From NCBI RefSeq assembly GCF_000770635.1, contig NZ_AVBF01000002.1, forward strand, positions 89,602 to 153,601: a stretch of DNA of 64,000 nt. The letters run 5' to 3'. Below are positions 8,694-17,830 of the stretch, piece by piece. Position 1 is the stretch's first letter. Each line of letters starts with the position of its first letter. The translations under genes were made by a program, and so were the position numbers. Below the pieces are notes generated by a model. It worked only from the letters and a program-made list of their open reading frames with translations. It had not been told where the DNA came from and ran no database searches. This DNA comes from Pontibacillus yanchengensis Y32 (GTDB lineage Bacteria; Bacillota; Bacilli; Bacillales; BH030062).

Positions 8694-10412
8694 CTATGGT
8701 AGTGAATCGCTTAGATCAAGTGTAACGATTGTCCCCTTATTTGCTTTACTTTGAACCGTGATAGAACCTTGGTTCCCATACATCAATCTCACACGTTCTT
8801 TAACATTATCAAAACCAATAGAACTAAATTTAACTCCTTTTTGCTGAGGACGATCCTCAGAGAAACCTACTCCATTATCCTCTACTTCTATAATGACTCG
8901 GTTTGGAGCTTTAGAATAAGATCTTAGCCAGATCATTCGATCTTCATTTTCTTTTTCCATTCCATGAATTATAGCGTTTTCTAATAGAGGTTGTATTAGA
9001 AGAATTGGCACCTCCATATCTTTTACATCTTCATTCATCTCCCAAATAACTTCGAATTCCCCATCAAAACGAATTTTCATGATTTGTAAATAATGATGCA
9101 AGAACTCCTCTTCTTCTGATAAAGGAATCATATCATCACTTCTTTTCGAGATGAATTTAAATATATAGACAAGAGAATCAATCATTCTATTTACCAGATC
9201 AGGTTGATTTAGATACACACACCATTTGATATTATTTAACGTGTTAAATAAAAAGTGTGGGTTAATCTGTGACTGAAGGCTTTTATACTCAAGATCCTTC
9301 TTTTGCTTTTCTTTCTGAACAAGCAATGCTACATATTCATCAAGTCTAGTCAGCATATCATTGTAGTGGTAAGTTAAATCTCCTATTTCATCTTTTCGAT
9401 TAGGATCAGGTATTTGTTTCCATTCCCCAGTAGTGAGCTGACTCATACTCGATTTTAGATGCTCGAGTGGCCGCACTAGTCTTGAAGATATTAAATACGC
9501 TAGTACAATGGAACCGACAATCGTCCCAATAAGTAAATATAAGAATATTTCTTTAATAGAATTTAATTGTTGAAATAGTTGATCTCGATCAGATATCGCA
9601 TAAACGGTCCAACCCGTTTCATCAGATGTACTTGAAGTTATAAAGTAAGACTGATCCTTATAGGAAACTTCATCATCGTTCTCACCCTGAGCAATCACTC
9701 TACCAAAACCTTCTTCAACGTGTTCACTTGTAGCCATGGTTTCGCCATTATCATTAGTTAAAAGAAAAGAGAAATTACTCGTTCTAGCTTTTTGATTTAA
9801 CAGATTATAAATAGATTGGCTATTATACATCACTTTGATAATCCCTAGAGGTTCTTGGGTTTGAGAATCTTTAATTAAACGAGAGATTGAAACAACTTTT
9901 GGGTCTTCAACGATTTGACTTTCCTTGTGAAGACCTGTATAAACCCAATAGCCCTCTGCACTCATTGTTTTTTCATACCAACGATCATTTTCATTATTCT
10001 CTTCTGATACAAGTACATTTTGGTTAGAATAACCTATAGTATATGGCTGCTTTAAAGGAAACAAAAGGACATAATCAACGTTCGGATATACATTCATGGT
10101 GTGGTTTAGATAATATTGATAAGATTTTTTATCTTGAACCTTTTCATATACTGGATATTGATAAGACTCAAAATCTTTTTTTAATAATGTTTCTAGTTGA
10201 GGGTCACCTATCATAGAACGAGTTAACGTAATACTATTTTGAATCCACTCATTGTAAGTCGAATTAAGATCTGTTGCCATTGTTCTTCCGTACGTCAACG
10301 CTTTTTCTTTTGTGTGACTGACTGCACTTTGGTAAGCGTAAACCCCGAAAATACTCATTGGGAATAAAGCTATAACAGTGAAAGCAATCATCAATTTATG
10401 CCTATATTTCAT
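8694..10412 (-). CDS. sensor histidine kinase (YesM-like)
   Basis: 572-aa membrane kinase of the HisKA_7TM-independent 'His_kinase' (LytS/YesM) class. It has an N-terminal transmembrane helix (MIAFTVIALFPMSIFGVYAY), an extracellular Cache-like region of about 260 residues, a second helix (IFLYLLIGTIVGSIVLAYL), HAMP, the phospho-acceptor box SQINPHFLFNTLNN, and an HATPase_c domain with PLLENAIIHG and DNGVGF. It senses an extracellular sugar or the loaded binding protein (inference) and phosphorylates the adjacent AraC-type regulator. I start at the ATG preceded by GAGGGGGG (6-base gap); an upstream TTG in frame has no site. Confidence 0.9.
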   Translation of the reverse strand: MKYRHKLMIAFTVIALFPMSIFGVYAYQSAVSHTKEKALTYGRTMATDLNSTYNEWIQNSITLTRSMIGDPQLETLLKKDFESYQYPVYEKVQDKKSYQYYLNHTMNVYPNVDYVLLFPLKQPYTIGYSNQNVLVSEENNENDRWYEKTMSAEGYWVYTGLHKESQIVEDPKVVSISRLIKDSQTQEPLGIIKVMYNSQSIYNLLNQKARTSNFSFLLTNDNGETMATSEHVEEGFGRVIAQGENDDEVSYKDQSYFITSSTSDETGWTVYAISDRDQLFQQLNSIKEIFLYLLIGTIVGSIVLAYLISSRLVRPLEHLKSSMSQLTTGEWKQIPDPNRKDEIGDLTYHYNDMLTRLDEYVALLVQKEKQKKDLEYKSLQSQINPHFLFNTLNNIKWCVYLNQPDLVNRMIDSLVYIFKFISKRSDDMIPLSEEEEFLHHYLQIMKIRFDGEFEVIWEMNEDVKDMEVPILLIQPLLENAIIHGMEKENEDRMIWLRSYSKAPNRVIIEVEDNGVGFSEDRPQQKGVKFSSIGFDNVKERVRLMYGNQGSITVQSKANKGTIVTLDLSDSLP

Positions 10413-10456
10413 AGATGACCCCCCTCTCAATACAAGATGTTGTAACCTCGATTATA

Positions 10457-11272
10457 CTATCCTTTAACACCTGTATTAATAGAGCTTTTCATAAAATGTT
10501 TCTGGAAAACCATGAAGAATATGAGAGTTGGAATTGTCATTAATACCACACCAGCCATAGACTTGGTAATTGAACTTGTATAGGCTGTATTGGTAATTTG
10601 ATAAATACCAACAGGAAGTGTAAACATATCAGGTTCAGTTGCCAAAATGCTTGGGAAAGGGAAGCTATTCCAATTCCACACAAAGATAAAGATAGCTTGT
10701 GCAATCAAGGCTGGCTTGGCCAATGGAAGGGCAATTCTGAAAAAAATCGCAATCCTACTTAGTCCATCCATTTTGGCGGCTTCTTCTAATTCTGAAGGAA
10801 AACCTACAAAGAATTGTCTCATTAAGAACACACCGAATGGATTAACCATGAAAGGAACAATTAAAGCAAAATACGTATTGATCCACCCCATTTTTGCCAT
10901 CATGACAAAGATCGGTATTAGCAAAATTTGAACGGGTACCATCATAATGCCAAGCGTGAAGAAGAACATGATATTTTTCCCTGGTAAGCGTACACGTGCT
11001 AAAGCATAACCTGCCATAGAATTAAACAGAAGGTTACAAATCGTAATAACACCAGTCACAAAAACACTGTTTTTATACCAATCTGCAATATGACTTTGCG
11101 TTATGATGTAGACAAAATTGTCAATTCCATACTGAGCTAGATCAAAAGAAAATGTATCTACGTTTAAGTCTTGCTTTACAAATGAAGCGTACAATGTCCA
11201 AATAAACGGCAAAAGCATAACAAATGCAGTTAACCCTAACACAAGATAAAATAGAATTCGTTTCGTATTCAT
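10457..11272 (-). CDS. carbohydrate ABC transporter permease (MalG type)
   Basis: 271-aa inner-membrane permease with six predicted helices. It carries the EAA loop EAAKMDGLSRIAIFFRIALP, which docks the ATPase. It pairs with the MalF-type permease just upstream. The ATG at 11272 has AAGGGG 8 bases before it; the in-frame GTG at 11281 overlaps that site and is less likely. No ATPase gene is present in the operon, so a shared MsmX-type ATPase encoded elsewhere is needed, as is usual for CUT1 importers of Bacillaceae. Confidence 0.92.
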   Translation of the reverse strand: MNTKRILFYLVLGLTAFVMLLPFIWTLYASFVKQDLNVDTFSFDLAQYGIDNFVYIITQSHIADWYKNSVFVTGVITICNLLFNSMAGYALARVRLPGKNIMFFFTLGIMMVPVQILLIPIFVMMAKMGWINTYFALIVPFMVNPFGVFLMRQFFVGFPSELEEAAKMDGLSRIAIFFRIALPLAKPALIAQAIFIFVWNWNSFPFPSILATEPDMFTLPVGIYQITNTAYTSSITKSMAGVVLMTIPTLIFFMVFQKHFMKSSINTGVKG

Positions 11273-11277
11273 GACAT

Positions 11278-12228
11278 TCACCCCTTATTCTTTCTCTCAA
11301 AGAATAGATACTGTAGTACGGTTAATGAAAAGATCATCACAAAAATGATAAACGCTGCTGCAGAGGCATATCCCATTTCAAAATATTTAAAGGCTTGAGT
11401 GTATAAATACATCACCATAGTTAGAGTAGAATCCCCTGGACTTCCTGGTAATGCTCCACCTGTTGTTGATACAACATAAGGTTGCTCAAAAATTTGCAAT
11501 GTAGCCAACCCTCCCATAAATAACACTAAAAACGTAGTAGGTTTCAGGAGTGGAACGGTAATATGCAAGAATTGTTGCAGCCTTGAAGCACCATCAATTC
11601 GAGCTGCTTCATATAAATCTTCTGGAATACTTTGAAGACCTGACAGATAAATCACCGTGTAAAAACCAATTTGTGTCCAAATGATTATGAGAACGATTAA
11701 ATAAAATGCATAGTCACCATCTGTGTACCACGCAACATTCTCTAGACCAAAAAGAGTGAAAAATCTAGTAACAAGCCCATCTTGGTTGAATAAGTAAACC
11801 ATTACCGCTCCAACAGCAATTGGTGAGGTGATATATGGTAGATAGAATACAATCCTAAAAAATGATTTACCTTTTATCTTAGAATTTAATATATTCGCTA
11901 AAACTAGAGAGATAATGGTTTGGATCGGTAAGACGATAATTAAAAGTTTTACGGTATTCCATATCGCTGTTAAAAATGTAGTATCCTGTAGAAGCTTTCT
12001 ATAGTTTTCTAACCCAACCCACTCTGCTGCTGAAGGATTCAAATAACTAAAATTTTGAAAACTAATTTGAAGAGAATATAAAATGGGATAAAAAATAAAA
12101 ATCCCTGCAATCAGGAGGAAAGGAGCCATAAAGAAGACTCCTGTTCCAATTTCCTTTAACCTTGTACGACTGATCTTTCGCTTACCTTTAACATTCGTAG
12201 CTCGTGTTTGTGTGGATACATTTTGCAT
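11278..12228 (-). CDS. carbohydrate ABC transporter permease (MalF type)
   Basis: 316-aa permease. A basic N-terminal tail (VKGKRKISRTRLKEIG) precedes six helices. The EAA loop reads EAARIDGASRLQQFLHITVP. It forms the channel with the MalG-type permease that follows after a 5-bp gap. It is second in the operon, 14 bp after the glucosidase gene. GGGGG lies 6 bases before the ATG. Confidence 0.92.
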   Translation of the reverse strand: MQNVSTQTRATNVKGKRKISRTRLKEIGTGVFFMAPFLLIAGIFIFYPILYSLQISFQNFSYLNPSAAEWVGLENYRKLLQDTTFLTAIWNTVKLLIIVLPIQTIISLVLANILNSKIKGKSFFRIVFYLPYITSPIAVGAVMVYLFNQDGLVTRFFTLFGLENVAWYTDGDYAFYLIVLIIIWTQIGFYTVIYLSGLQSIPEDLYEAARIDGASRLQQFLHITVPLLKPTTFLVLFMGGLATLQIFEQPYVVSTTGGALPGSPGDSTLTMVMYLYTQAFKYFEMGYASAAAFIIFVMIFSLTVLQYLFFERKNKG

Positions 12229-12242
12229 GTATATCCCCCGCT

Positions 12243-14327
12243 TTATTGATTAATGGTAAATTCAGAAGTATTTTGTTCTACTTTAGCTACCACATGATCT
12301 TCTGACTTCTTAAGAACAATATTTAGCTTCCCATTCCCAACAGTTAAATCTTTAACTTCTAGCCAATCTATATCTTCAGGTAAAGTTGGATTGATCGAAA
12401 TTGACTTGGTAAATGCATTAACTTCCATTCCAAGTAAAGCCTGTACACAAGCAAATGGTGTACCAGCAGCCCAAGCTTGAGGTGAGCATGCAACAGGAAA
12501 CGGTACAATCGTTTCTTCTTCTTCACGACTGTGACCACAAAACAATTCTGGTAACCTAGCATCTTCAAATTGGTTTGCACTCTCAAATAATGATTGTACT
12601 AATTGATTCACCTGATCTTTTAGGCTGTGCTTCGCTAACCCTAATAGAATCAGTGAATTATCGTGTGGCCATACTGTTCCGTTATGATAAGCTATTGGAT
12701 TATATACCTTTTCTTCCTGACTCATTGTGCGGATGCCCCATCCAGAGTACAACTTGTCGGATAATAGAACTCGTGCTACATCCTGCACCTTACTTTCTTC
12801 TATAATAGTTGACCACAATGCATGGCCAGGATCTGAGGTAATGGTTTGAACTTGCTGTTTATCTTTATCTAACGCAAGAGCATAGAAATCCTCTTGTTCC
12901 ATCCAGAATGCATCATTAAATAATGTCTTTAGCTGCCGAGCTTCTTCAATCATTTTTTGTGCTTTATGGTCTTCTCCAATATACTCATATAGCTCAGCCA
13001 TCTTAGCTTTCGCATCATAAACATACCCTTGAACTTCTACAACAGCCATAGGGGATTCGGAATGAGTCCCGTCTTTATGGACCATTGAATGGTTTGAGTC
13101 CTTCCAACTTTGTACCGCTAACCCTCCATCTGACTGCTTATGAAACTCAACGAAACCATCCCCATCAAGGTCAGCATATTGCTCTACATATTCGAGTGCC
13201 TTTTCAACTGAAGGAAGTAACTCATTCATGAGCTCCATATCCCCCGTCCAACGAATCGTTTCCGCAAACAGAACGATATATAAAGGAGTTGAGTCGATAC
13301 TTCCGTAATAACGTTTAAAAGGAATTTCATTTAGATTAGCCATTTCTCCATTTCTCATTTCATGGAGTATCTTACCTGGTGCTTCTTCATTCCAATCATT
13401 TTCAACATCGCCTTGCAAATTCGCCAATGTACGTAAAGTACTTTTAGCAAGGTCAGGATTTAATACTAGAGATTGAATAGCAGTAATCATCGAGTCTCTA
13501 CCAAACGGAACACAAAACCATGGGATCCCTGCTACAGGAAAGCTACCTTGACCAATATCTGTTGCTAGAAGATAGAGGTCTTTTTCTGCTCTTTCCAGTG
13601 TTTTATTTATTAATGGATGACTTGTGGTTATTTTCGTTTGATCATTGATCCACTTTTCTAATTCGTTTTCACATTCTGCATAAGCCCTCTCATAATTCAG
13701 TGGTTCATGATCATCTTCTGTACCTTCTCGAACTTGAATGGCGATTTCAATGGTATGATTTTCTCCTGGGTGCAGATCCATATCAAAAGAAAGACCATCC
13801 TCATGAGAGTGACCATTACGCGAAACATCAATTGTTAATATCCTCTCAATATCATCGAGTCCAGAATATTGATATTTCAGGCGGTTATGATTTACTTCTG
13901 GTTTATGGAGTGTACCTCTTTTTTCTCTTTTGGCCCCACGCACTTCAAATAAATCCTCAAAACCTAAATCAAAAGTTAAGTTTAAGGAACACGTGATATG
14001 CTTTTGACTTCCATTGTTAACCTGTATTTTGTCGTAAAAGATGCCTTTATACATCAATTGTTTTCGGTTAATTTCCAAGTCCATCTTTTCATAATGAGCA
14101 TCCCCCGATTGGATATCTCCATTACTCAATTTAAACTGATTCTCAATGCCTTTACTTTGATCTTTTTTCAAAAATATACAAGGTTGATCATTGATCATCA
14201 TATTATACTCTCGTAAAAACCTTGTATCTCTATAGTAAATTCCAGCTCCTATGTCATTAGGATTCATATCTCCAAGTTCATTTGTTACTGAAAATACCTC
14301 TCCATGCTTTAATGGCACAAAACCCAT
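12243..14327 (-). CDS. amylo-alpha-1,6-glucosidase / glycogen-debranching-type glycosidase
   Basis: 694-aa cytoplasmic glycosidase. The N-terminal ~220 residues are the GDE_N_bis beta-sandwich (NDIGAGIYYRDTRFLREYN is diagnostic). The rest is an (alpha/alpha)6 barrel with the conserved catalytic-domain stretches GIPWFCVPFGRDSMITAIQS, VQSWKDSNHSM and YHNGTVWPHDNSLI. It hydrolyses alpha-linked glucosides or similar sugars released from the imported substrate. It is first in the operon, with a cre box just upstream, so the operon is probably under catabolite repression. There is no signal peptide. Confidence 0.9.
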   Translation of the reverse strand: MGFVPLKHGEVFSVTNELGDMNPNDIGAGIYYRDTRFLREYNMMINDQPCIFLKKDQSKGIENQFKLSNGDIQSGDAHYEKMDLEINRKQLMYKGIFYDKIQVNNGSQKHITCSLNLTFDLGFEDLFEVRGAKREKRGTLHKPEVNHNRLKYQYSGLDDIERILTIDVSRNGHSHEDGLSFDMDLHPGENHTIEIAIQVREGTEDDHEPLNYERAYAECENELEKWINDQTKITTSHPLINKTLERAEKDLYLLATDIGQGSFPVAGIPWFCVPFGRDSMITAIQSLVLNPDLAKSTLRTLANLQGDVENDWNEEAPGKILHEMRNGEMANLNEIPFKRYYGSIDSTPLYIVLFAETIRWTGDMELMNELLPSVEKALEYVEQYADLDGDGFVEFHKQSDGGLAVQSWKDSNHSMVHKDGTHSESPMAVVEVQGYVYDAKAKMAELYEYIGEDHKAQKMIEEARQLKTLFNDAFWMEQEDFYALALDKDKQQVQTITSDPGHALWSTIIEESKVQDVARVLLSDKLYSGWGIRTMSQEEKVYNPIAYHNGTVWPHDNSLILLGLAKHSLKDQVNQLVQSLFESANQFEDARLPELFCGHSREEEETIVPFPVACSPQAWAAGTPFACVQALLGMEVNAFTKSISINPTLPEDIDWLEVKDLTVGNGKLNIVLKKSEDHVVAKVEQNTSEFTINQ

Positions 14328-14342
14328 AGAACCTCTCCTTTT

Positions 14343-14356
14343 TGTAAGCCTTTACA
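14343..14356 (+). promoter_or_regulatory. cre-like CcpA site upstream of the carbohydrate operon
   Basis: TGTAAGCCTTTACA matches TGWAANCGNTNWCA at 13 of 14 positions (one central C for G). It lies 16-29 bp before the glucosidase start and is a likely CcpA operator for the seven-gene operon. Confidence 0.6.
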
Positions 14357-14638
14357 TAAATCATAGAGTAATATCTTGATAATCAACATGCATGAAATTA
14401 TACTTTTTGTTTGTTATTTTTACTTTTATATGATTGGGTAAGTAAGACATATTTGAACAAGACTTATATTAGGGTGAGACTAACTCCTATAAATAGTAAA
14501 ATTTGCATACATTAAATAGCTTCTTTTAATATTGGGTCTTAACGGAGATATTCCAGCATTAACACATCATAAAATCACAAAAATATGCTGAGGAATAAGT
14601 TCTTGGATACAACACAACTATGCTACAAAATAAATAAT
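14357..14638. other. intergenic, promoter region of the carbohydrate operon
   Basis: AT-rich stretch between the carbohydrate operon and the frameshifted winged-helix copy. Beyond promoter-like AT tracts I see no gene or strong hairpin. Confidence 0.35.
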
Positions 14639-15408
14639 TCAGGGATTTACAGACTCCTCCAATTCCATCAAACGCTCAAAGTATAAATCATCCACCTTCT
14701 GTTTCACTACTCGACTAAAATACCCCACAGGATTATGTACATCTTTCATCTTCATGGCAGAGAACATCGCCTTTAGAGCTTGAATCCCTACCTCATGAAG
14801 CGTTTCTTCAGCATAGATAGTCTCTAATGATTTAATTTGTGCTTTATAAGAACGGTACAAGCGGTAGAAAAAATGCTTTTCTGGAATGAAGCAGAAGACC
14901 AATTTTTTAAATTCTCGATACGAGTTTTTTAAGTGAGATCCTTCTACCTGTAACGATTCTTTAAATTCTTTATTATTTATGTTTTTAAAAGATAATGGTT
15001 CATCTGGCATTTCAGGAGCTGAATCCGTTGGTACTTCTACATTTTTAACTTCCTTGCCACGTGACACATTCCGAGTGACAGAAGGGTTAATAATATACAG
15101 ATTCGCCCCATTTCCCCCTCTTTGAGGGCGCATACTTTCGATGCGGGTAATAATAGAATACGCTACTAGCTTGTTCATTACTCGAATCACCGTTCTTCTA
15201 CTTCTCCCAATTAAATCGGCAATCGTATCATTTTTAAGATACGCCACCCCTGGATACTTACATGCATAACGGATAGAAGATGGATCATCTCGATTTCTGT
15301 TGCTGACAGATGCCCACCATGCTCTACAATGTGACACCTAACAGCTTGATTCATTTCTTCCTTGGTTTTAAACGGTTGATGTTTGATTGCTAAACTTACA
15401 TAATTCAT
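14639..15408 (-). pseudogene. winged-helix DNA-binding protein, copy 2, frameshifted
   Basis: Second copy of the 259-aa winged-helix protein at 3509-4288. The first ~46 codons read in one frame (to ...ATEIEMIHLLS) and the rest in another (from ...YACKYPGVAYLKND). Alignment of the two copies around 15271-15301 shows 31 bases here against 32 in copy 1, a one-base deletion. Downstream of the shift the frame stays open to the normal end (ESVNP), with mostly conservative changes. The break is therefore recent, or is a sequencing error. The promoter leader with its anti-Shine-Dalgarno repeat is intact. Similarity ends at the stop codon. Confidence 0.75.
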
Positions 15409-15414
15409 TTTTAT

Positions 15415-15470
15415 CGACTCCTATACTATTACGAATTAGTTTCCTTCAATTTAATAATCGAAAGGAGTCG
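15415..15470 (-). promoter_or_regulatory. leader hairpin covering the ribosome site of winged-helix copy 2
   Basis: CGACTCCT and AGGAGTCG arms are identical to those upstream of copy 1, while the bases between them differ. Conservation of the arms over a changed loop supports an RNA or operator function. Confidence 0.5.
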
Positions 15471-15560
15471 ATTGGTTGGTGTCTATGTTTTAAGAAATTT
15501 TTTAAATTACAGTTAGATTAGAGGCATTAGATATCTGAATTATAAACGTTTACTAGAATG

Positions 15561-15593
15561 AAAAAGCCCTGCAGATATACATTCTGCAAGGCT
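15561..15593 (-). terminator. minus-strand terminator upstream of winged-helix copy 2
   Basis: AGCCTTGCAGA and TCTGCAGGGCT (minus strand) pair as an 11-bp stem with one mismatch and a 7-base loop, followed by TTTTTC. The nearest upstream gene stops at 15813, so it ends that transcript or a lost gene. The remaining stretch to 15812 holds only a weak degenerate hairpin near 15725-15765. Confidence 0.65.
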
Positions 15594-15812
15594 CTCAACA
15601 GTTCATAATCTGGGATAGATAGCTCGGAAACATTATAGGATTAAATAGATCCTCAAATATGTTTTTCAAACTTTAATCCCTATCCTTATCAGGGTATTGT
15701 ACAAAGAACTACCTGGTAATATAAAAAGAAGCAGAAACCCTAAATGGATTCCCACTCTTTTTTAATACAAATATAGAAACTGCCCCAACATAGCACTTAT
15801 ACCCATTCAAAA

Positions 15813-16502
15813 CTATTTTTCATACCCGTTAAATAACCTCCCCCCAAACGGTTCTAATACATGGTCAGCAAAACCGATTAGCTCCTGTTTATTATTTGAT
15901 TGATAGTAAGCTTGAATACATTTGGTAAAATCCTTGGCGAGAGTTGGATCAAACTCTTTTAGACACCGATACATCCACTTGCCTTCACCGATCCACTCTT
16001 GGTTCGCTCTAAGAATAAATTCCGGCAATTTTAAGGTGAGTTCGCCCACACTATATGTATCCTCCATTTCTACTGTAGAACCTTCTAAATCATAAAGTAG
16101 GTCGGTAATGAAGTATCGAAAATCATCCAATTTGCTCGGTGACAACGGGTTGGGCCCTTCCATCAAATGTTGCTTTCCTTGTGAAATTAATGTACGCGCC
16201 TCTTCCTCACCCTTAAGTACAACACCCTCCGCACACATCCGAGTAATCAAGGGAATCCCATGCTGTTGTTCCGCGAATAACTGGAAATCAAGCGAATCAT
16301 CATTATAGACAAACGCTTCTATCGGGTGATCTAAAAATATATAAGACTTTCTATAGGTATCCCTATCCAGTATGACAATATCTAAATCGGAAGAAGGCGT
16401 ATCCTCGCCTCGAACATGGCTACCCGCCAATAAAGCAGCCCGACTATCTGGAAAATGAGTGGCTATAAAATCTCTTGCGATATGAAGGATGTCTCTGTTC
16501 AT
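15813..16502 (-). CDS. nucleotidyltransferase-domain protein (aminoglycoside-nucleotidyltransferase-like)
   Basis: 229-aa protein. The polymerase-beta-type core shows LAGSHVRGEDTPSSDLDIVI (GS plus the DxD metal ligands), then a third acidic position in the following strand. A helical C-terminal domain follows, as in ANT/streptomycin adenylyltransferase-like proteins. It probably transfers a nucleotide to a small molecule or to a protein; resistance activity should not be assumed. The second ATG (16502) has GGAAAGG 9 bases upstream. The first ATG directly abuts that site, so the shorter start is chosen. Monocistronic. Confidence 0.75.
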   Translation of the reverse strand: MNRDILHIARDFIATHFPDSRAALLAGSHVRGEDTPSSDLDIVILDRDTYRKSYIFLDHPIEAFVYNDDSLDFQLFAEQQHGIPLITRMCAEGVVLKGEEEARTLISQGKQHLMEGPNPLSPSKLDDFRYFITDLLYDLEGSTVEMEDTYSVGELTLKLPEFILRANQEWIGEGKWMYRCLKEFDPTLAKDFTKCIQAYYQSNNKQELIGFADHVLEPFGGRLFNGYEK

Positions 16503-16628
16503 TCCAATCATCCTTTCCTTTTTGGTTCGTTGAAAACATCATTCTTATATGTATATTCAAGCCATGTGTATCCAATTCCATTAAATAGGTAAATAGGATA
16601 GATCCCACAATTGGTCGATTTTCTTAGT

Positions 16629-16662
16629 AAAAAAACCCTTCACTCCTAATTGCTAATGAAGG
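16629..16662 (-). terminator. terminator 3 of a tandem series
   Basis: CCTTCA and TGAAGG pair across a 14-base loop, followed on the minus strand by GTTTTTTT. It is the weakest of the three minus-strand terminators downstream of the AEC transporter gene. Confidence 0.6.
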
Positions 16663-16735
16663 ATTATATCGATAAACTACAGGTGATGACAGTACCCATA
16701 GGTTAGTTCTGAACCAACCATGCCACCACCCATGT

Positions 16736-16769
16736 AAAAAAAGACTGCATCCCCGGTGGAATGCAGTCT
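16736..16769 (-). terminator. terminator 2 of a tandem series
   Basis: AGACTGCAT and ATGCAGTCT pair perfectly, with a T-run of seven on the minus strand. A strong intrinsic terminator shape. Confidence 0.8.
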
Positions 16770-16824
16770 AACCGTCCCTGTGTTTTCTTATAAATTCTTG
16801 GGAGGGTTACTTTTATCTCTACAT

Positions 16825-16852
16825 AAAAAAAGACTAACTAAAATAGTTAGCC
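16825..16852 (-). terminator. terminator 1 after the AEC transporter gene
   Basis: CTAACTA and TAGTTAG pair around a 3-base loop, followed by TCTTTTTTTA on the minus strand. It lies 27 bp after the AEC stop codon. Confidence 0.75.
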
Positions 16853-16878
16853 CACATGATCATAATCCCATAATCACT

Positions 16879-17790
16879 CTAAACCGCTCCTACCATCCAC
16901 AATAACAATGGAATAGTGACAATACTTAATAACGTAGTCCAGAACGTACTATAGGATACGAGTTGAGGTTCGGTATTGTATTGGATGGAATACATGGTAG
17001 TGTTAGCCGCTGTTGGCATAGCTGCCAGCACAATTAAAATGCTGGATAGCAAGGTGCTTAATCCGAGTAACGATGTAATAAGGAAAGCCAGGATAGGGGA
17101 AACAATCATTTTAATCGATCCGATCGTAACCAGGTCTCTGATTTGAACAGCGCCTTTAGAAAGCGTAGCAAGCTGCATTCCTAATACAATCATAATCGTT
17201 GGTATGGTAGCGTCTGCAACAAGGTTAACAGCCTGCATGATAAAGGAAGGGATCGTAATAGGAAATAGCTGCGTCACTATCCCCAATAAGACCGCATGAT
17301 TAATTGGCATCTTCATTACTTTCTTCAGGGACTCTCGTATATTCGCATCGCCATCTGCACTGCCCTTGGAAGCATAATAGAGGCCCACGGTATTCATTAA
17401 TAATGATTGGATGACCATCATAATAATAGCATACGTTACCCCACTTTCCCCGTAAGCAAATAGAATAATAGGTACCCCGTAATTCCCGCTATTCATAAAC
17501 ACACTCGACAAAACCATGGCCGAGGCTTTTGGCCCCGGCATGTTTCCTATACTTGTTACTATTTTAACGAGCAATATCAGTAACGTCATGAGAGATACAC
17601 AAAATAGAATGATATAGAGAAAATCTAGCGTAATTGGATTGTTATAAAACGTTTGAAAGGCTAAGAAAGGATACATTAAATATAAAGCTGCTTTGGAAAT
17701 CGTTTTCCGATCAAATCCGATTGCCTTTTGTCCAATAAACCCAATCGCAAAGATGATAAATGCTGGAAGAACTACTACAATAACGTCCAT
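16879..17790 (-). CDS. AEC-family transporter (auxin efflux carrier-like)
   Basis: 303-aa membrane protein with about ten hydrophobic helices and the family's two-fold arrangement. The recognisable stretch is SSVFMNSGNYGVPIILFAYG (conserved N.GN.G.P), with AAMPTAANTTMYSIQYN near the C-terminus. Bacterial AEC members often move small carboxylates such as malate or malonate. Here it follows the 2HCT carboxylate carrier by 40 bp, which fits that role. The ribosome site (GGTGAAGTG) is weak, so translation may be coupled to the upstream gene. Confidence 0.85.
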   Translation of the reverse strand: MDVIVVVLPAFIIFAIGFIGQKAIGFDRKTISKAALYLMYPFLAFQTFYNNPITLDFLYIILFCVSLMTLLILLVKIVTSIGNMPGPKASAMVLSSVFMNSGNYGVPIILFAYGESGVTYAIIMMVIQSLLMNTVGLYYASKGSADGDANIRESLKKVMKMPINHAVLLGIVTQLFPITIPSFIMQAVNLVADATIPTIMIVLGMQLATLSKGAVQIRDLVTIGSIKMIVSPILAFLITSLLGLSTLLSSILIVLAAMPTAANTTMYSIQYNTEPQLVSYSTFWTTLLSIVTIPLLLWMVGAV

Positions 17791-17830
17791 TTCACTTCAC
17801 CAAGTTTCTATCAAAATTCCTTCCTATCTA

